In this document: one piece after another, positions 1-8,116 of the stretch
How the letters are laid out: each line of letters opens with the position of its first letter
Position numbering within the stretch: the stretch's first letter is position 1
Source of the DNA: CAYRTD01 sp964528675
Lineage (GTDB): Bacteria > Bacteroidota > Bacteroidia > Bacteroidales > GCA-2748055
NCBI GenBank assembly: GCA_964528675.1
Contig: CAZGTU010000010.1
Coordinates: 1 to 64,000 of the forward strand
Direction of reading: 5' to 3'
DNA length: 64,000 bases
The notes under the pieces: model-generated
What the model was told of the DNA's origin: nothing
What the model saw: the letters and a program-made list of their open reading frames with translations, nothing else
Database searches by the model: none
Position numbers and translations under genes: made by a program

Positions 1-2
1 GC

Positions 3-134
3 CATAGGATTTATAGGAAACAATTTCCTTTTTCACCAGCACTCTCACAATGGTCACGTATTCCGGGGGTGGTGGCTCAAAATGACATACGCTTTGTGGT
101 AAAGGGAGTGAGAGAAAGAAAACCGTGGCGGTAG
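3..134 (+). other. possible 3' end of an upstream gene, unassigned
   Basis: An open frame enters from the window edge and stops at a TAG at 132-134, giving 43 residues that include IRFVVKGVRERKPW near the end. I do not recognise the family. The length is too short to judge coding bias, so this may be chance. It is listed only because the rest of the leader up to 600 contains no gene. Confidence 0.15.
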
Positions 135-605
135 TAAAATAGTTTCAAAGTTCAAACATAGCCCTTTTCCAAAGACATCCTGGCGGCCCAGGCGCCGTGC
201 CAAAAACCGGTAGTAGTTTCAACGGAATATATATTAGTTAATAGAACTTCAGATGATAAATAACCGTAAAGAACTTGCTTTGAGAAATTTTTGTTAGTTT
301 TATTCAGGGTTTTTAATCATCAAAAACTCAAATGACTGTTTATATGATACTTGTGAAATTTGTTATATGATAGTCCGCCACGGCTGGGGCCGTATCACTC
401 GGAGACGATAACAGGCAGGATTGTTTATTATGATTAAGATCTAATCAAGAGTTGCAAAGTCTAATGATGTGCCTAAACGATTAAACGGTTAAACGATTAC
501 CTGCCCGCCACTCCTCTGGCCGTGCGATGGCAGGCGGGAACTTACATATCTGTTTTTGTGCAAATTTAAAATTTGTTATATGATAGTAATAAAGAAACAA
601 CCACT
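135..605. other. intergenic region with direct and inverted repeats
   Basis: No gene is visible in about 470 bases. A 19-bp exact direct repeat (aaatttgttatatgatagt) occurs at 356-374 and 569-587. Between the copies, at 500-540, lies an inverted repeat with arms ctgcccgcca and tggcaggcgg. The second direct-repeat copy ends 18 bases before the NYN start codon. The arrangement suggests a small non-coding insertion or repeat unit rather than a promoter. Confidence 0.6.
500..540. repeat. dispersed GC-rich inverted repeat, copy 1
   Basis: Arms ctgcccgcca (501-510) and tggcaggcgggaa (528-540) are complementary over about 10 bp around a roughly 17-base loop. Related structures lie at 27693-27733 and 31361-31400, always between genes. 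The base composition is clearly richer in G+C than the surrounding spacer. Confidence 0.7.
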
Positions 606-1352
606 ATGAAAGATGAAAAGCTTGCAGTACTAATTGATGCAGACAATGTTCCCTATGCTCATATGAAAGAAATGCTTGATGAGATTGCTAAATATGGGAA
701 TCCAACCATCAAGCGCATATATGCTGACTGGACAAAACCAACGGTTTCAGGATGGAAAAGTGTTTTACTTGAAAATGCAATTACTCCTGTACAGCAGTAC
801 AGCTACACAACAGGGAAAAACTCCAGTGATAGTGCGCTGATTATCGATGCTATGGACTTGCTTTATTCTGAAAAAGTAGATGGCTTTTGTATTGTTTCAA
901 GTGACAGCGATTTTACGAGACTTGCAACCCGTTTACGGGAAGCGGCAATGCTTGTAATTGGCATTGGTGAAAAGAAAACGCCCCGGCCTTTCATTACTGC
1001 CTGTGATAAATTCATTTATATCGAAATTCTGAAAAAAGAGCATGAACCGGACGTATCTGAAAAACCTAAAAAATATCCTGATTCCAAAACCCGGCCTTCC
1101 TCGGTTAGTAAAATCGATAAGGATCTGATAAAATTAATAAAGGAGAGTATCGATGAGATTTCAGACGACAATGGCTGGGCTTTCCTGGGAACATTAGGGA
1201 GTTTTTTAATGAAGAAAAAAACAGATTTTGATCCCAGAAATTATGGTTTTCCCAAATTATATCCCTTGATAAAAGAAATAGGCGATTTTGAAATCCAGGA
1301 AAAAGAAACCGGTGATAATAACATTCGACACATATATGTAAAAAATAAATAA
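606..1352 (+). CDS. NYN-domain ribonuclease-like protein with C-terminal OST-HTH/LOTUS domain
   Basis: This 248-residue cytoplasmic protein has an N-terminal NYN (PIN-like) domain: VLIDADNVP near residue 10 and SSDSDFTRLATRLRE near residue 100 supply the acidic residues expected at a metal-dependent nuclease site. The last 70 residues, with GWAFLGTLGSFLMKKK and YGFPKLYPLIKEI, match the OST-HTH/LOTUS fold, which binds RNA in this architecture. The pair is the common bacterial NYN-LOTUS arrangement of LabA/DUF88-like proteins. I place the start at ATG 606 because the upstream in-frame TTG at 573 lies inside a direct repeat. It is monocistronic. The RNA target is unknown. Family confidence is high, biological role low. 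Confidence 0.85.
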   Translation: MKDEKLAVLIDADNVPYAHMKEMLDEIAKYGNPTIKRIYADWTKPTVSGWKSVLLENAITPVQQYSYTTGKNSSDSALIIDAMDLLYSEKVDGFCIVSSDSDFTRLATRLREAAMLVIGIGEKKTPRPFITACDKFIYIEILKKEHEPDVSEKPKKYPDSKTRPSSVSKIDKDLIKLIKESIDEISDDNGWAFLGTLGSFLMKKKTDFDPRNYGFPKLYPLIKEIGDFEIQEKETGDNNIRHIYVKNK

Positions 1353-1382
1353 CTAAAGTTTCGCATATCTCAATGCCGGTCT

Positions 1383-1583
1383 AATCCATCAGTCCACATG
1401 GATCTCTTGTCCATATTTCAGTATTTCGCTTACAATGGGATTTGAAAAATTAAATTCTTCTTCCCTGAATGGATGTGGTTCATACGACTCCTACACCTCT
1501 TCCGTATAAAAATCCCGATTATCCTCCAAAATGTTATTTGTATTATTTGCCTGCGCAATTAATACTGCTATTTGATTGTTCAT
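1383..1583 (-). pseudogene. broken small ORF with C-terminal nucleotidyltransferase-like tail
   Basis: The ATG at 1583-1581 overlaps the stop of the MNT gene above it (ATGA). The frame reads MNNQIAVLIAQANN to residue 30, meets TAG, then continues open in the same frame for 33 codons including EPHPFREEEF and SNPIVSEILKYGQEI before TGA. The second part resembles the C-terminal tail of small MNT-family nucleotidyltransferases (from memory: an EPHPF segment, then an NP...I..GIEI ending). The likely reading is a second nucleotidyltransferase-type gene that lost its core and gained a stop. No HEPN toxin is visible, so the MNT gene above appears orphaned. Confidence 0.45.
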
Positions 1584-1954
1584 TTTCTGTAAATTTCGAT
1601 TCCTTTTTTTAGGATCATTTCTTTGTGTAAAGGGTGTATTTTTTCCAGTTGGACAATATCAACCGGAAAATCTGTCAATTCCTCTGCCTTTTTTAATAAT
1701 TGAAAATATTTATGTGCATCTTCAATGCCAGAGAGTGCAATGTCGATATCAGAAATAGCTGAAAATTTATTTCGTTCCAGTAAAGATCCCCATTGATATA
1801 TGCTTTCTGGTTGAAAATCCTGTATTATCATCTCGCAAATGGCTTTGAAATCTTTACTGGCCTGTTGAAATTTTTTATCCAGTTCTTCCTGTTGCTTTTT
1901 CAATTTATCCTGTTGAAATTTTCTGGCGGCCTTTATGTCAATATTTGAATTCAT
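1580..1954 (-). CDS. MNT-type minimal nucleotidyltransferase (antitoxin-like)
   Basis: A 124-residue cytoplasmic protein. After an N-terminal lysine- and glutamine-rich helix (residues 8-35) it carries GSLLERNKFSAISDIDIAL, the GS...DxD signature of pol-beta-superfamily nucleotidyltransferases that binds the metal-NTP. A third acidic position in VDIVQLEKI (about residue 100) fits the usual catalytic triad. Proteins of this size normally pair with a HEPN toxin and silence it by AMPylation. Here the overlapping downstream frame is broken and not recognisably HEPN. It may be a solitary remnant of a toxin-antitoxin pair. The helical N-terminal extension is longer than in minimal MNTs. Confidence 0.75.
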   Translation of the reverse strand: MNSNIDIKAARKFQQDKLKKQQEELDKKFQQASKDFKAICEMIIQDFQPESIYQWGSLLERNKFSAISDIDIALSGIEDAHKYFQLLKKAEELTDFPVDIVQLEKIHPLHKEMILKKGIEIYRK

Positions 1955-2263
1955 ATCTCAATAATTTATCTCAGTAGTATTCCCAGCCTTAAAAAAAATA
2001 TGATACCTTTATGTGTATGATATTTTTTTCTTTGTGTTCGCAGTAAACCTACATAATCATTTTTAAAATGATATTACATATAACAAATGTAGGAAATAAA
2101 TGACTGAGGCATAAAACAATTCGAAAAAATCCATATCCCGGTGAATGGTGAGGGGTGAACGATGAACGGTGTGAAAGGTGAACGGTATGCCGCGTCCTAA
2201 AAAATCCCAAATCCCAATCCCGTAATCCCCTTTCCCTAATCCCTTTTCCCTAATCCCCTCTCC
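1955..2263. other. intergenic region with low-complexity repeats
   Basis: No gene is visible. From 2147 to 2187 there are imperfect repeats of a ggtgaacg unit. From 2205 to about 2275 a pyrimidine-rich array of taatccc(c/t)tttccc units runs into the 3' end of the PQQ lipoprotein gene. The first half is plain AT-rich spacer and holds the promoter side of the MNT gene. Confidence 0.55.
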
Positions 2264-3571
2264 CTACTCCCCAACCTCATAACACACCATCTTCTCATCA
2301 TTCCTCACAATAATCCTGTTCCCGTAAAAGGCCGGGATAGCCCAGCAGACACCACCCCGTGGATTGGGTGAGATTTTTACAGGATCGATTAGCTTAACTC
2401 TGCCATAGTTTTTAAATCCTTCAGGAGAGAATTTTCCGAGTATCAGTTCGCCGGTTTCATTGAATCCCCAGATTTTTTCATTCTGACGAATGAAATGTAT
2501 ATTCGACCATCTTCCCTGTCTGACCAGCGATTTATCTTCCCATATTCTCTCTCCTGTTAAAAGATCCAGACATCGCACTTCACCATAACTGTCGATGCCA
2601 TAAACATAACCGTCTTTTACTACCGGGGTTGAAATTGTGGAATGGAGAGCGACAGTTTCTCTTTCATTTCTGCCGGTTTTATGCCATAATAACTCAGCCG
2701 CCGGCTTTTCCCGGTCAAGTTTCAGCAGTAGGGAGCCATCAAAAAAGGCCGTCAGAAATAGATAGGGTGGAGACCAGACGGGCGAGGCCACATTCATGAT
2801 CATCTTTTTCTTTTCAAAAGGGATTTTCCAGTATATTTTACCCGTGGAAGGGCTCAGTCCTGCAATACTTTCCCCTGTCCAGATAACCATTACTTTTTTA
2901 TCCCCCTGCTTAATGATTATGGGAGTAGAATAAGAAGCTTCATCTTCAAGTGCCCGCCACACCTCTCTTCCTGTGAGCTTGTTAAATGCTACTACACAGG
3001 CACCGGTTTCTCCTCCGATCTGAACAATAATCAGGTCTTCTTCAACAATGGGGGAAGTTGCCAGCCCCCAGATCGGAATCCTGTTTTTATATTCTTCATG
3101 GGTATTCACATGCCATTTTATTTCACCTGTATGGGAATCAAAGCAATGCAAATGACCCATGGTGCCGAAGGAAAAAGCCATATCATTTTCTATTGTGACG
3201 GAAGCCCGCGGACCCACGGGATATCCCACCATTGCATAGTCGACCGGATATTCATACTCCCAGATCTTTTCCCCTGTGCTTTCATCAAAGCAGAGGACCC
3301 TCTCTTTTGAATTCTCCCGGTCATAATCCATCACATATACTTTCCGGCCTGAAACAGTGGGCCCTGAATAACCGGGTTTTACATCTGCTTCCCATATCTT
3401 TTTTATATGGGCAGGAGTAAGTGTTTCTATTTCAAGATTTGTGTGCCATATTCCGGAATTATCCTCTCCTCTGAATCCGGGCCATTCCGGTGAGGTATTT
3501 TTAACCTGATTACAGGCAATAAAGGAATTCAGACTTAAGAATAAAATAAAGATGTATTTAAGACTATTCAT
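2264..3571 (-). CDS. PQQ-like beta-propeller lipoprotein
   Basis: A 435-residue exported protein. The signal peptide ends in SFIAC, with lipobox Cys20, so it should be membrane-anchored. The rest is built of PQQ/WD40-like blades: repeated units such as GRKVYVMDYD, GEKIWEYEYP, GEIKWHVNTH, GREVWRALED and GKIYWKIPFE show the A-x-D-x-x-T-G-x-x-x-W pattern of BamB/quinoprotein-type propellers. No dehydrogenase catalytic domain is present, so a scaffold or binding role is more likely than an enzyme. It stands alone, with no operon partner. It resembles outer membrane assembly factor BamB in fold, but BamB itself is normally in a different context. Function is not assigned. Confidence 0.8.
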   Translation of the reverse strand: MNSLKYIFILFLSLNSFIACNQVKNTSPEWPGFRGEDNSGIWHTNLEIETLTPAHIKKIWEADVKPGYSGPTVSGRKVYVMDYDRENSKERVLCFDESTGEKIWEYEYPVDYAMVGYPVGPRASVTIENDMAFSFGTMGHLHCFDSHTGEIKWHVNTHEEYKNRIPIWGLATSPIVEEDLIIVQIGGETGACVVAFNKLTGREVWRALEDEASYSTPIIIKQGDKKVMVIWTGESIAGLSPSTGKIYWKIPFEKKKMIMNVASPVWSPPYLFLTAFFDGSLLLKLDREKPAAELLWHKTGRNERETVALHSTISTPVVKDGYVYGIDSYGEVRCLDLLTGERIWEDKSLVRQGRWSNIHFIRQNEKIWGFNETGELILGKFSPEGFKNYGRVKLIDPVKISPNPRGGVCWAIPAFYGNRIIVRNDEKMVCYEVGE

Positions 3572-3891
3572 ACTTTTGATTCTTCCGTTATCAATTATTT
3601 AAAGATAGTTTGCTTTTTTTAACTGCATAGGAAGGTAAATATACAAATTCGGGGTTAATGGGAAAAGGCTTCAAATTTCGGTATAGTGTTACTTTAAAAA
3701 TTGTTATCTTTTATAAAATTACTAAAGTTTCGCATTTGATTAATAAGATATGTTGCCAAAGACTGTGAGTAATCTGTGGCAACATTAATTGATAAGTGCG
3801 AAACCTCAGTAAAACTATAAATCAAATTTTATTTCATATTACCAAAAAAGTACGTATAATTGTACTTAATTAATTACAAGCAAATATTGTT
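3572..3891. other. intergenic region between PQQ lipoprotein and yefM
   Basis: No gene is visible in 320 bases. It separates two divergent genes and must hold both promoters. The main structure is the nested inverted repeat at 3721-3810, described separately. The remaining bases are AT-rich. Confidence 0.6.
3721..3810. repeat. nested inverted repeat, full copy of a dispersed element
   Basis: The outer arms are actaaagtttcgca (3721-3734) and tgcgaaacctcagt (3797-3810). The inner arms are tgttgcca (3751-3758) and tggcaaca (3777-3784). A 38-base half copy in inverted orientation lies at 43543-43580, and the outer arm alone recurs at about 1354-1368. The 90-base size, terminal inverted repeats and scattered partial copies fit a miniature, non-autonomous mobile element. 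It lies just upstream of yefM and could affect its promoter. Confidence 0.6.
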
Positions 3892-4146
3892 ATGATTGCA
3901 GCAAATTATTCAGAATTTCGGGAAAGATTAAAAAAATATCTTGATGCTGTTGAGGATAATAATGAGACTCTCATAATCAAAAGAAAAAGTGGTAAAGGAA
4001 CGGTTGTGATTTCATTGGATGAATATAATTCTCTGATGGAAACGATGCATTTATTGAGTTCAAGATCAAATGCAGACAGACTATATGAATCAATCCGTCA
4101 AATGAAAGAAGGTGAATCAATCCAAAAAGATATTGATCAGGAATAA
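3892..4146 (+). CDS. yefM: YefM/Phd-family antitoxin
   Basis: An 84-residue antitoxin. The N-terminal Phd/YefM DNA-binding fold is recognisable in the opening ANYSEFRERLKKYLDAVEDN, followed by LIIKRKSGKGTVVISLDEYNSLMET, the classic strand-turn-helix block. The acidic, flexible C-terminus (residues 60-84) would wrap around and block the toxin. It precedes yoeB with a one-base overlap (TAATG), the typical antitoxin-first order. By family knowledge the pair represses its own promoter, so the upstream inverted repeat at 3721-3810 is a candidate control region, though it appears to be a dispersed element. Confidence 0.93.
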   Translation: MIAANYSEFRERLKKYLDAVEDNNETLIIKRKSGKGTVVISLDEYNSLMETMHLLSSRSNADRLYESIRQMKEGESIQKDIDQE

Positions 4147-4406
4147 TGTTAATCACTTTTTCGAAAAACGCGTGGGAAGATTATCTCTCCTGGCAAAATG
4201 AGGATAGGAGAATGCTCAGAAAGATAAATGAATTGATTAAAGATATAGCAAGGAATCTATTCGAGGGAAAGGGAAAGCCAGAGCCGCTAAAATATGACCT
4301 GTCTGGATTATGGTCCCGAAGAATTGATCTTGAACATCGTCTCGTGTATAAATACCTGGATAATCACCTTTATATATACAGTTGCAGATATCATTACGAT
4401 AAATAG
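4146..4406 (+). CDS. yoeB: YoeB-family mRNA interferase toxin
   Basis: An 86-residue toxin that should cleave mRNA at the ribosomal A site. The match to E. coli YoeB is close along its full length: KINELIKDI, PFEGKGKPEPLK-like FEGKGKPEPLK, SGLWSRRI, EHRLVYK and a terminal CRYHY. The catalytic residues known from E. coli, Glu46, Arg65 and His83, are present at the same positions here. The gene overlaps yefM by one base and is translationally coupled. It looks intact, so the pair is probably active as an addiction or persistence module. Confidence 0.95.
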   Translation: MLITFSKNAWEDYLSWQNEDRRMLRKINELIKDIARNLFEGKGKPEPLKYDLSGLWSRRIDLEHRLVYKYLDNHLYIYSCRYHYDK

Positions 4407-4641
4407 ATTATCTCCATTCATATTCCTGACTTCCCCGGGTCAGTGAAGACTCATATTAAAAGACCATTTCGTCTTTTACTTGTTCGAATACGAACACACC
4501 TGTATTAAAAGCGTTCAGTTTTAAGTCTTTCTGAAAATTGACAAAACCCATGTATCAATCTGTTTTTTAAACTTTTACGGCTTTTGGCACGTCAGTTGTT
4601 ATAGTTAAGTCAGTTCGTTGAACAGGTAAAAAACAGAAATC

Positions 4642-5091
4642 ATGAAAAGGAATATTTTACATATCATATTAGCACTGGCAATCGCAATAGTAACACCAAA
4701 TGTTTACGCTGACGGAACAAAAGGTGAAAAAGAGAAAAAGACAAAAAAAGAAAAAGCTGAAAAAGTATTAGAAAGGATCAATACAGCACTCGATACAGAA
4801 CTAGAACTTGAAAACTGGATGACAGATACTCAGGGATTTGCACCTGAAGAATTTTTTCATGAAGAAGAACTGAAAATGGAAAGTTGGATGGTTAATGCCA
4901 ATTCTTTTAAAGCAGAAAACATCAGCCTCAATCCGGAAATGGAACTTGAAAACTGGATGACAGAAAGTTTTGAAATCAAAGAACTTGAGATGGAAATGGA
5001 ACTTGAGGACTGGATGCTCAAGCCCTTTGCTTCCAGGGATGATTTCCAGGAAGAAGAACTTGAACTCGAAGACTGGATGCTTAAGTTCTAA
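4642..5091 (+). CDS. small secreted protein with five LExWM repeats
   Basis: A 149-residue protein not assigned to any family I know. Residues 1-23 form a Sec signal peptide (cleavage probably after VYA). Residues 26-45 are very lysine- and glutamate-rich. The rest contains five copies of an acidic motif ending in Trp-Met: WM at 59-60, 82-83, 105-106, 124-125 and 146-147, each preceded by L/M-E-x or M-E-S (ELENWM, KMESWM, ELENWM, ELEDWM, ELEDWM). Spacing is 23, 23, 19 and 22 residues. The protein ends three residues after the last motif. No cysteines are present. It has its own terminator at 5149-5188. It could be a periplasmic or surface scaffold or a peptide precursor. Confidence 0.8.
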   Translation: MKRNILHIILALAIAIVTPNVYADGTKGEKEKKTKKEKAEKVLERINTALDTELELENWMTDTQGFAPEEFFHEEELKMESWMVNANSFKAENISLNPEMELENWMTESFEIKELEMEMELEDWMLKPFASRDDFQEEELELEDWMLKF

Positions 5092-5148
5092 AACAAACAC
5101 AGGCTAAGTAATAAATAATATATATTTCTTTTTTAGGTTTAAGTGGTT

Positions 5149-5188
5149 AGCGGGGGAAGCTTTGAGATAAAGCTTCCCCGCTTTTTTT
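5149..5188 (+). terminator. rho-independent terminator after the LExWM repeat gene
   Basis: The stem agcgggggaagcttt (5149-5163) pairs with aaagcttccccgct (5169-5182) with one bulged G and a five-base loop, followed by a run of seven T. It ends the 4642-5091 transcript and separates it from the radical SAM gene. Confidence 0.9.
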
Positions 5189-5265
5189 GGCGAATGGCTG
5201 CATAACTGCACAACTTTTCTCCCTCCCCCTTGTTACAATTTTACTACCATTAAAAATCTCAGAAG

Positions 5266-6177
5266 ATGCAAAAACCTGATCCCTCATATCGTTCTGCTTA
5301 TGAGTCAGGAAAGCTTGATGAGGTATCTGGAGAGCTTTACAGCCGGATGGAATCATGCACACTGTGTCCACGGAACTGCAATGTAAACCGCCTTGATGGG
5401 GAAACGGGAATATGTAATACCGGCAGCAAAGCAATGGTATCCAGTTATGGCCCTCATTTTGGAGAGGAGGATGTTCTGGTGGGAACTTATGGATCGGGAA
5501 CCATCTTTTTTACCAACTGCAATCTGCTCTGCAATTTTTGTCAGAATTATGATATCAGTCACCTTGGAAAAGGCAGAGAAGTTAACAACAAAGAAATAGC
5601 GGATATGATGCTCGAGTTGCAAAACCGGGCTTGTCATAATATCAATTTTGTTACGCCTTCACATGTAATCCCTCAAATTGCGGAAGCTGTAAATATCGCA
5701 GCAGAAAGAGGCCTCAACATTCCGCTTGTATATAATTCAGGAGGATACGACAGTGTAGACTCATTGAAGCTCCTGGATGGTATTATCGATATCTACATGC
5801 CGGATTTTAAATTTTCTGATCCAGATATAGCAGAAACAACATGTGATGCCCGGGATTATTTTGAGATAGCTAAAAAGGCTATCAAAGAAATGCACCGGCA
5901 GGTGGGAGATCTGAAAATAGATGATAATGGTTTGGCTTATCAAGGCTTGATCATCCGCCATCTGTTAATGCCTGAAGATTCAGCCGGAACTGAAGAGATT
6001 ATGGGCTATATGGCCGGTGAAATTTCGAAGAACAGTTATATAAATATTATGGATCAGTATTATCCACATGGCCAAGTTGAACCAGGATCGGGCATTGATC
6101 GGCCTATAACATACGGAGAAGACCGCAGAGCAAGAAAAATTGCCCGGGAAAAAGGGCTTGAACGAATAGCAAATTAG
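5266..6177 (+). CDS. PflX-like radical SAM protein (COG1313 type)
   Basis: A 303-residue cytoplasmic radical SAM protein. A cysteine-rich N-terminus (Cys31, Cys34, Cys38, Cys50, in CTLCPRNCNVNR and GICNTG) precedes the CxxxCxxC cluster motif at Cys85, Cys89, Cys92 (FFTNCNLLCNFCQNY). This layout is that of the uncharacterised PflX family, related to pyruvate formate-lyase activating enzymes. No formate-lyase-like glycyl radical enzyme is nearby, and there is no C-terminal SPASM domain. The start ATG is well placed 80 bases after the preceding terminator. It ends before a bidirectional terminator. Substrate unknown; the family is widespread, so the neighbour is not necessarily its target. Confidence 0.88.
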   Translation: MQKPDPSYRSAYESGKLDEVSGELYSRMESCTLCPRNCNVNRLDGETGICNTGSKAMVSSYGPHFGEEDVLVGTYGSGTIFFTNCNLLCNFCQNYDISHLGKGREVNNKEIADMMLELQNRACHNINFVTPSHVIPQIAEAVNIAAERGLNIPLVYNSGGYDSVDSLKLLDGIIDIYMPDFKFSDPDIAETTCDARDYFEIAKKAIKEMHRQVGDLKIDDNGLAYQGLIIRHLLMPEDSAGTEEIMGYMAGEISKNSYINIMDQYYPHGQVEPGSGIDRPITYGEDRRARKIAREKGLERIAN

Positions 6178-6186
6178 TTTAAGCAC

Positions 6187-6220
6187 AAAAAAACCGGGAG
6201 GCTTACATCCCGGTTTTTTT
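6187..6220. terminator. bidirectional rho-independent terminator
   Basis: The stem aaaaaccggga (from about 6190) pairs with tcccggttttt across ggcttaca, with an A-run on the left and a T-run on the right. It lies between two convergent genes, so it should work for both the radical SAM gene and the 6245-8077 lipoprotein gene. Confidence 0.92.
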
Positions 6221-6244
6221 GATTATATATTACAACTAATTAAA

Positions 6245-8077
6245 TTAATATGGTCCCTCAACCAGGGTAAACTCAGGATCCGGACCAGACTTGGTTACCT
6301 GGAATTTTATGGAGTAACTGCCGTCTGCTCCACTATAAGTTGCAAAACGAACGATATAGAACATATCCACACCTCCAACCTTGGTTTGAGCATTAGGGAA
6401 TTTTTCCGGTAATAAAACATTACCAATAGCTGAAGTCACAGCATCTTCCCAGGAATCAAATGCTTCTTGTTCAAAATTCCCCGTACGAATGTCGAAATTG
6501 TTATAATAAGAATTCGCACCATGATAATATTCTCCCGTTCCAAAATTATCAACATAATCTTCACCCGGGAAGTTATCATCTACCCAATCCACAATAATCT
6601 GATAATCATCAGATGTCATACTGAAAGTGACAGTCGGGTCGAAAACCCATCCCTGGTTTCCATAAAGAAACTGGCTGGTACGTTCTTCAATATAATTATA
6701 GCTTGATTCCCATGTGCCATTATTATGAGTATAGCGGTCGGCCAAAGTCAAAGTTCTTCCCATATAATATTTGTATACAACAACGACTTCCTCATCCTGT
6801 CCGGCCAGAGGGTATTTAGCATCCAAAAGATTTGGCAGGTAATCCACCGGCTTGTCTGAATCGGAGAAGTTATTGTACTGACCCGGGGAACCCATTGCGT
6901 CATAATCTGCGGCATTTACATAATAAACCTTATCCATTTTACCCCATTCCTCTCCATCATACTGGTAGAAAGCACTGTATTCCATAGGTGTCTTACCAAT
7001 AATGCCAACACTTCCCGGGGTATATACTTTCACCTCGGCAATTTCCCAGGTTGCTGCATTGAATTCGGTACTGAGATATTGGAAACCTATATAAATTGTT
7101 TGTCCTCCATACTCGGAAATATCAACCTGACCGGATTCCACAAAATCCCAGGAGCTACCGGTCGGCATATTGGGCACGGTGAAGCTTTCCCATGTCGCGC
7201 CTGCAACATCTGAGCCATCATAGTCAGTTGAAATAAACATGTTGATCTGATCCCACTGCGCATTGAGATAATTAATAGCCTGACTCATTTCAAGATAAAC
7301 TTCATCATAATCTGAGAGGTCAATCGCAGGTGATATAAGCCAATCTTCATTCTCAACAGCACCTCCGTCATAACCTGACATCTTTGCGTTTCCATCGCCA
7401 TATTGATCCCATCCCCATTCCTGGGCTCCCTGCAAACTTACAGCAGTGAACTGACCCAGACCATTAGCTTCTTCAGTGAATCCTTCCATGAAAACAATGT
7501 TTTCACCACCTGAAGAGAAGTCAAGCTTGGGATCTACGTCTGAGTGCAAATAACTGACCAAAACCATTTCATCTTCTTCGGGATTATCCATATTTTCAGA
7601 AAGGATACCCGGAACATAAACCTCAGGGGGATATGCCGGAGAAAAATACCGGGCATAGTTCAATACAGAATCCGTGCTTTGATAATCGGAATCTTCAAGC
7701 TCATATTCATCTGCTTCCGTATAATCGGAGAGGTCATCAGGCAAATCACCATTATAATTATAGCTGATCATCCCCGTAGAACCAAGGCCCAGTCCCGGAT
7801 ATAATTCAGGAATAAGATATGGGACGTAATCAGAAGCTTTAATGCTATCATTAAAATATTCATTACTTTCAATAAAAGCAGCATTCAATGTATCACCCGG
7901 ATTATCTCTCAGTGCTGCTTCGGCAATTGCAGCATAGTCGTCTGATACCAGTGCGTATTCAAATGAGCCGGAAAAACCTGTATCCATTTCTTCCATCTCA
8001 TCGTAAATTTCTTCCATGGGTTCACAGGAAGAAAACGCGAACAAAATCAATGTTATATAATAAAATATTTTTTTCAT
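6245..8077 (-). CDS. large surface lipoprotein with choice-of-anchor J-like domain
   Basis: A 610-residue lipoprotein: signal peptide with lipobox FSSC (Cys18), followed by a strongly acidic stretch (EPMEEIYDEMEEMD) that acts as a surface-export signal in Bacteroidota. Residues about 190-350 contain WLISPAIDLSDYDEVYLEM and TIYIGFQYLS...ATWEIAEVKVY, the beta-sandwich pattern of choice-of-anchor J/DUF5017 proteins. The C-terminal third is rich in Tyr/Asp and unassigned, with VTFSMTSDDYQIIVDWV. It follows the TonB receptor gene by 39 bases and is very likely the surface partner for the same ligand, in place of a SusD. The ligand is unknown. Confidence 0.8.
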   Translation of the reverse strand: MKKIFYYITLILFAFSSCEPMEEIYDEMEEMDTGFSGSFEYALVSDDYAAIAEAALRDNPGDTLNAAFIESNEYFNDSIKASDYVPYLIPELYPGLGLGSTGMISYNYNGDLPDDLSDYTEADEYELEDSDYQSTDSVLNYARYFSPAYPPEVYVPGILSENMDNPEEDEMVLVSYLHSDVDPKLDFSSGGENIVFMEGFTEEANGLGQFTAVSLQGAQEWGWDQYGDGNAKMSGYDGGAVENEDWLISPAIDLSDYDEVYLEMSQAINYLNAQWDQINMFISTDYDGSDVAGATWESFTVPNMPTGSSWDFVESGQVDISEYGGQTIYIGFQYLSTEFNAATWEIAEVKVYTPGSVGIIGKTPMEYSAFYQYDGEEWGKMDKVYYVNAADYDAMGSPGQYNNFSDSDKPVDYLPNLLDAKYPLAGQDEEVVVVYKYYMGRTLTLADRYTHNNGTWESSYNYIEERTSQFLYGNQGWVFDPTVTFSMTSDDYQIIVDWVDDNFPGEDYVDNFGTGEYYHGANSYYNNFDIRTGNFEQEAFDSWEDAVTSAIGNVLLPEKFPNAQTKVGGVDMFYIVRFATYSGADGSYSIKFQVTKSGPDPEFTLVEGPY

Positions 8078-8116
8078 CTTTCTGATTATTTAGAATTTTA
8101 AATTATAGAGACATTA

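Noticed and set aside
1580..1954. Complete HEPN-MNT toxin-antitoxin pair
   Set aside because: The MNT protein is clear, but the coupled frame is broken and lacks the HEPN RxxxxH motif.
4801..5100. 99-codon minus-strand frame opposite the LExWM repeat gene
   Set aside because: Its apparent HPVFKF repeats only mirror the plus-strand repeats; the plus strand has the signal peptide and terminator.
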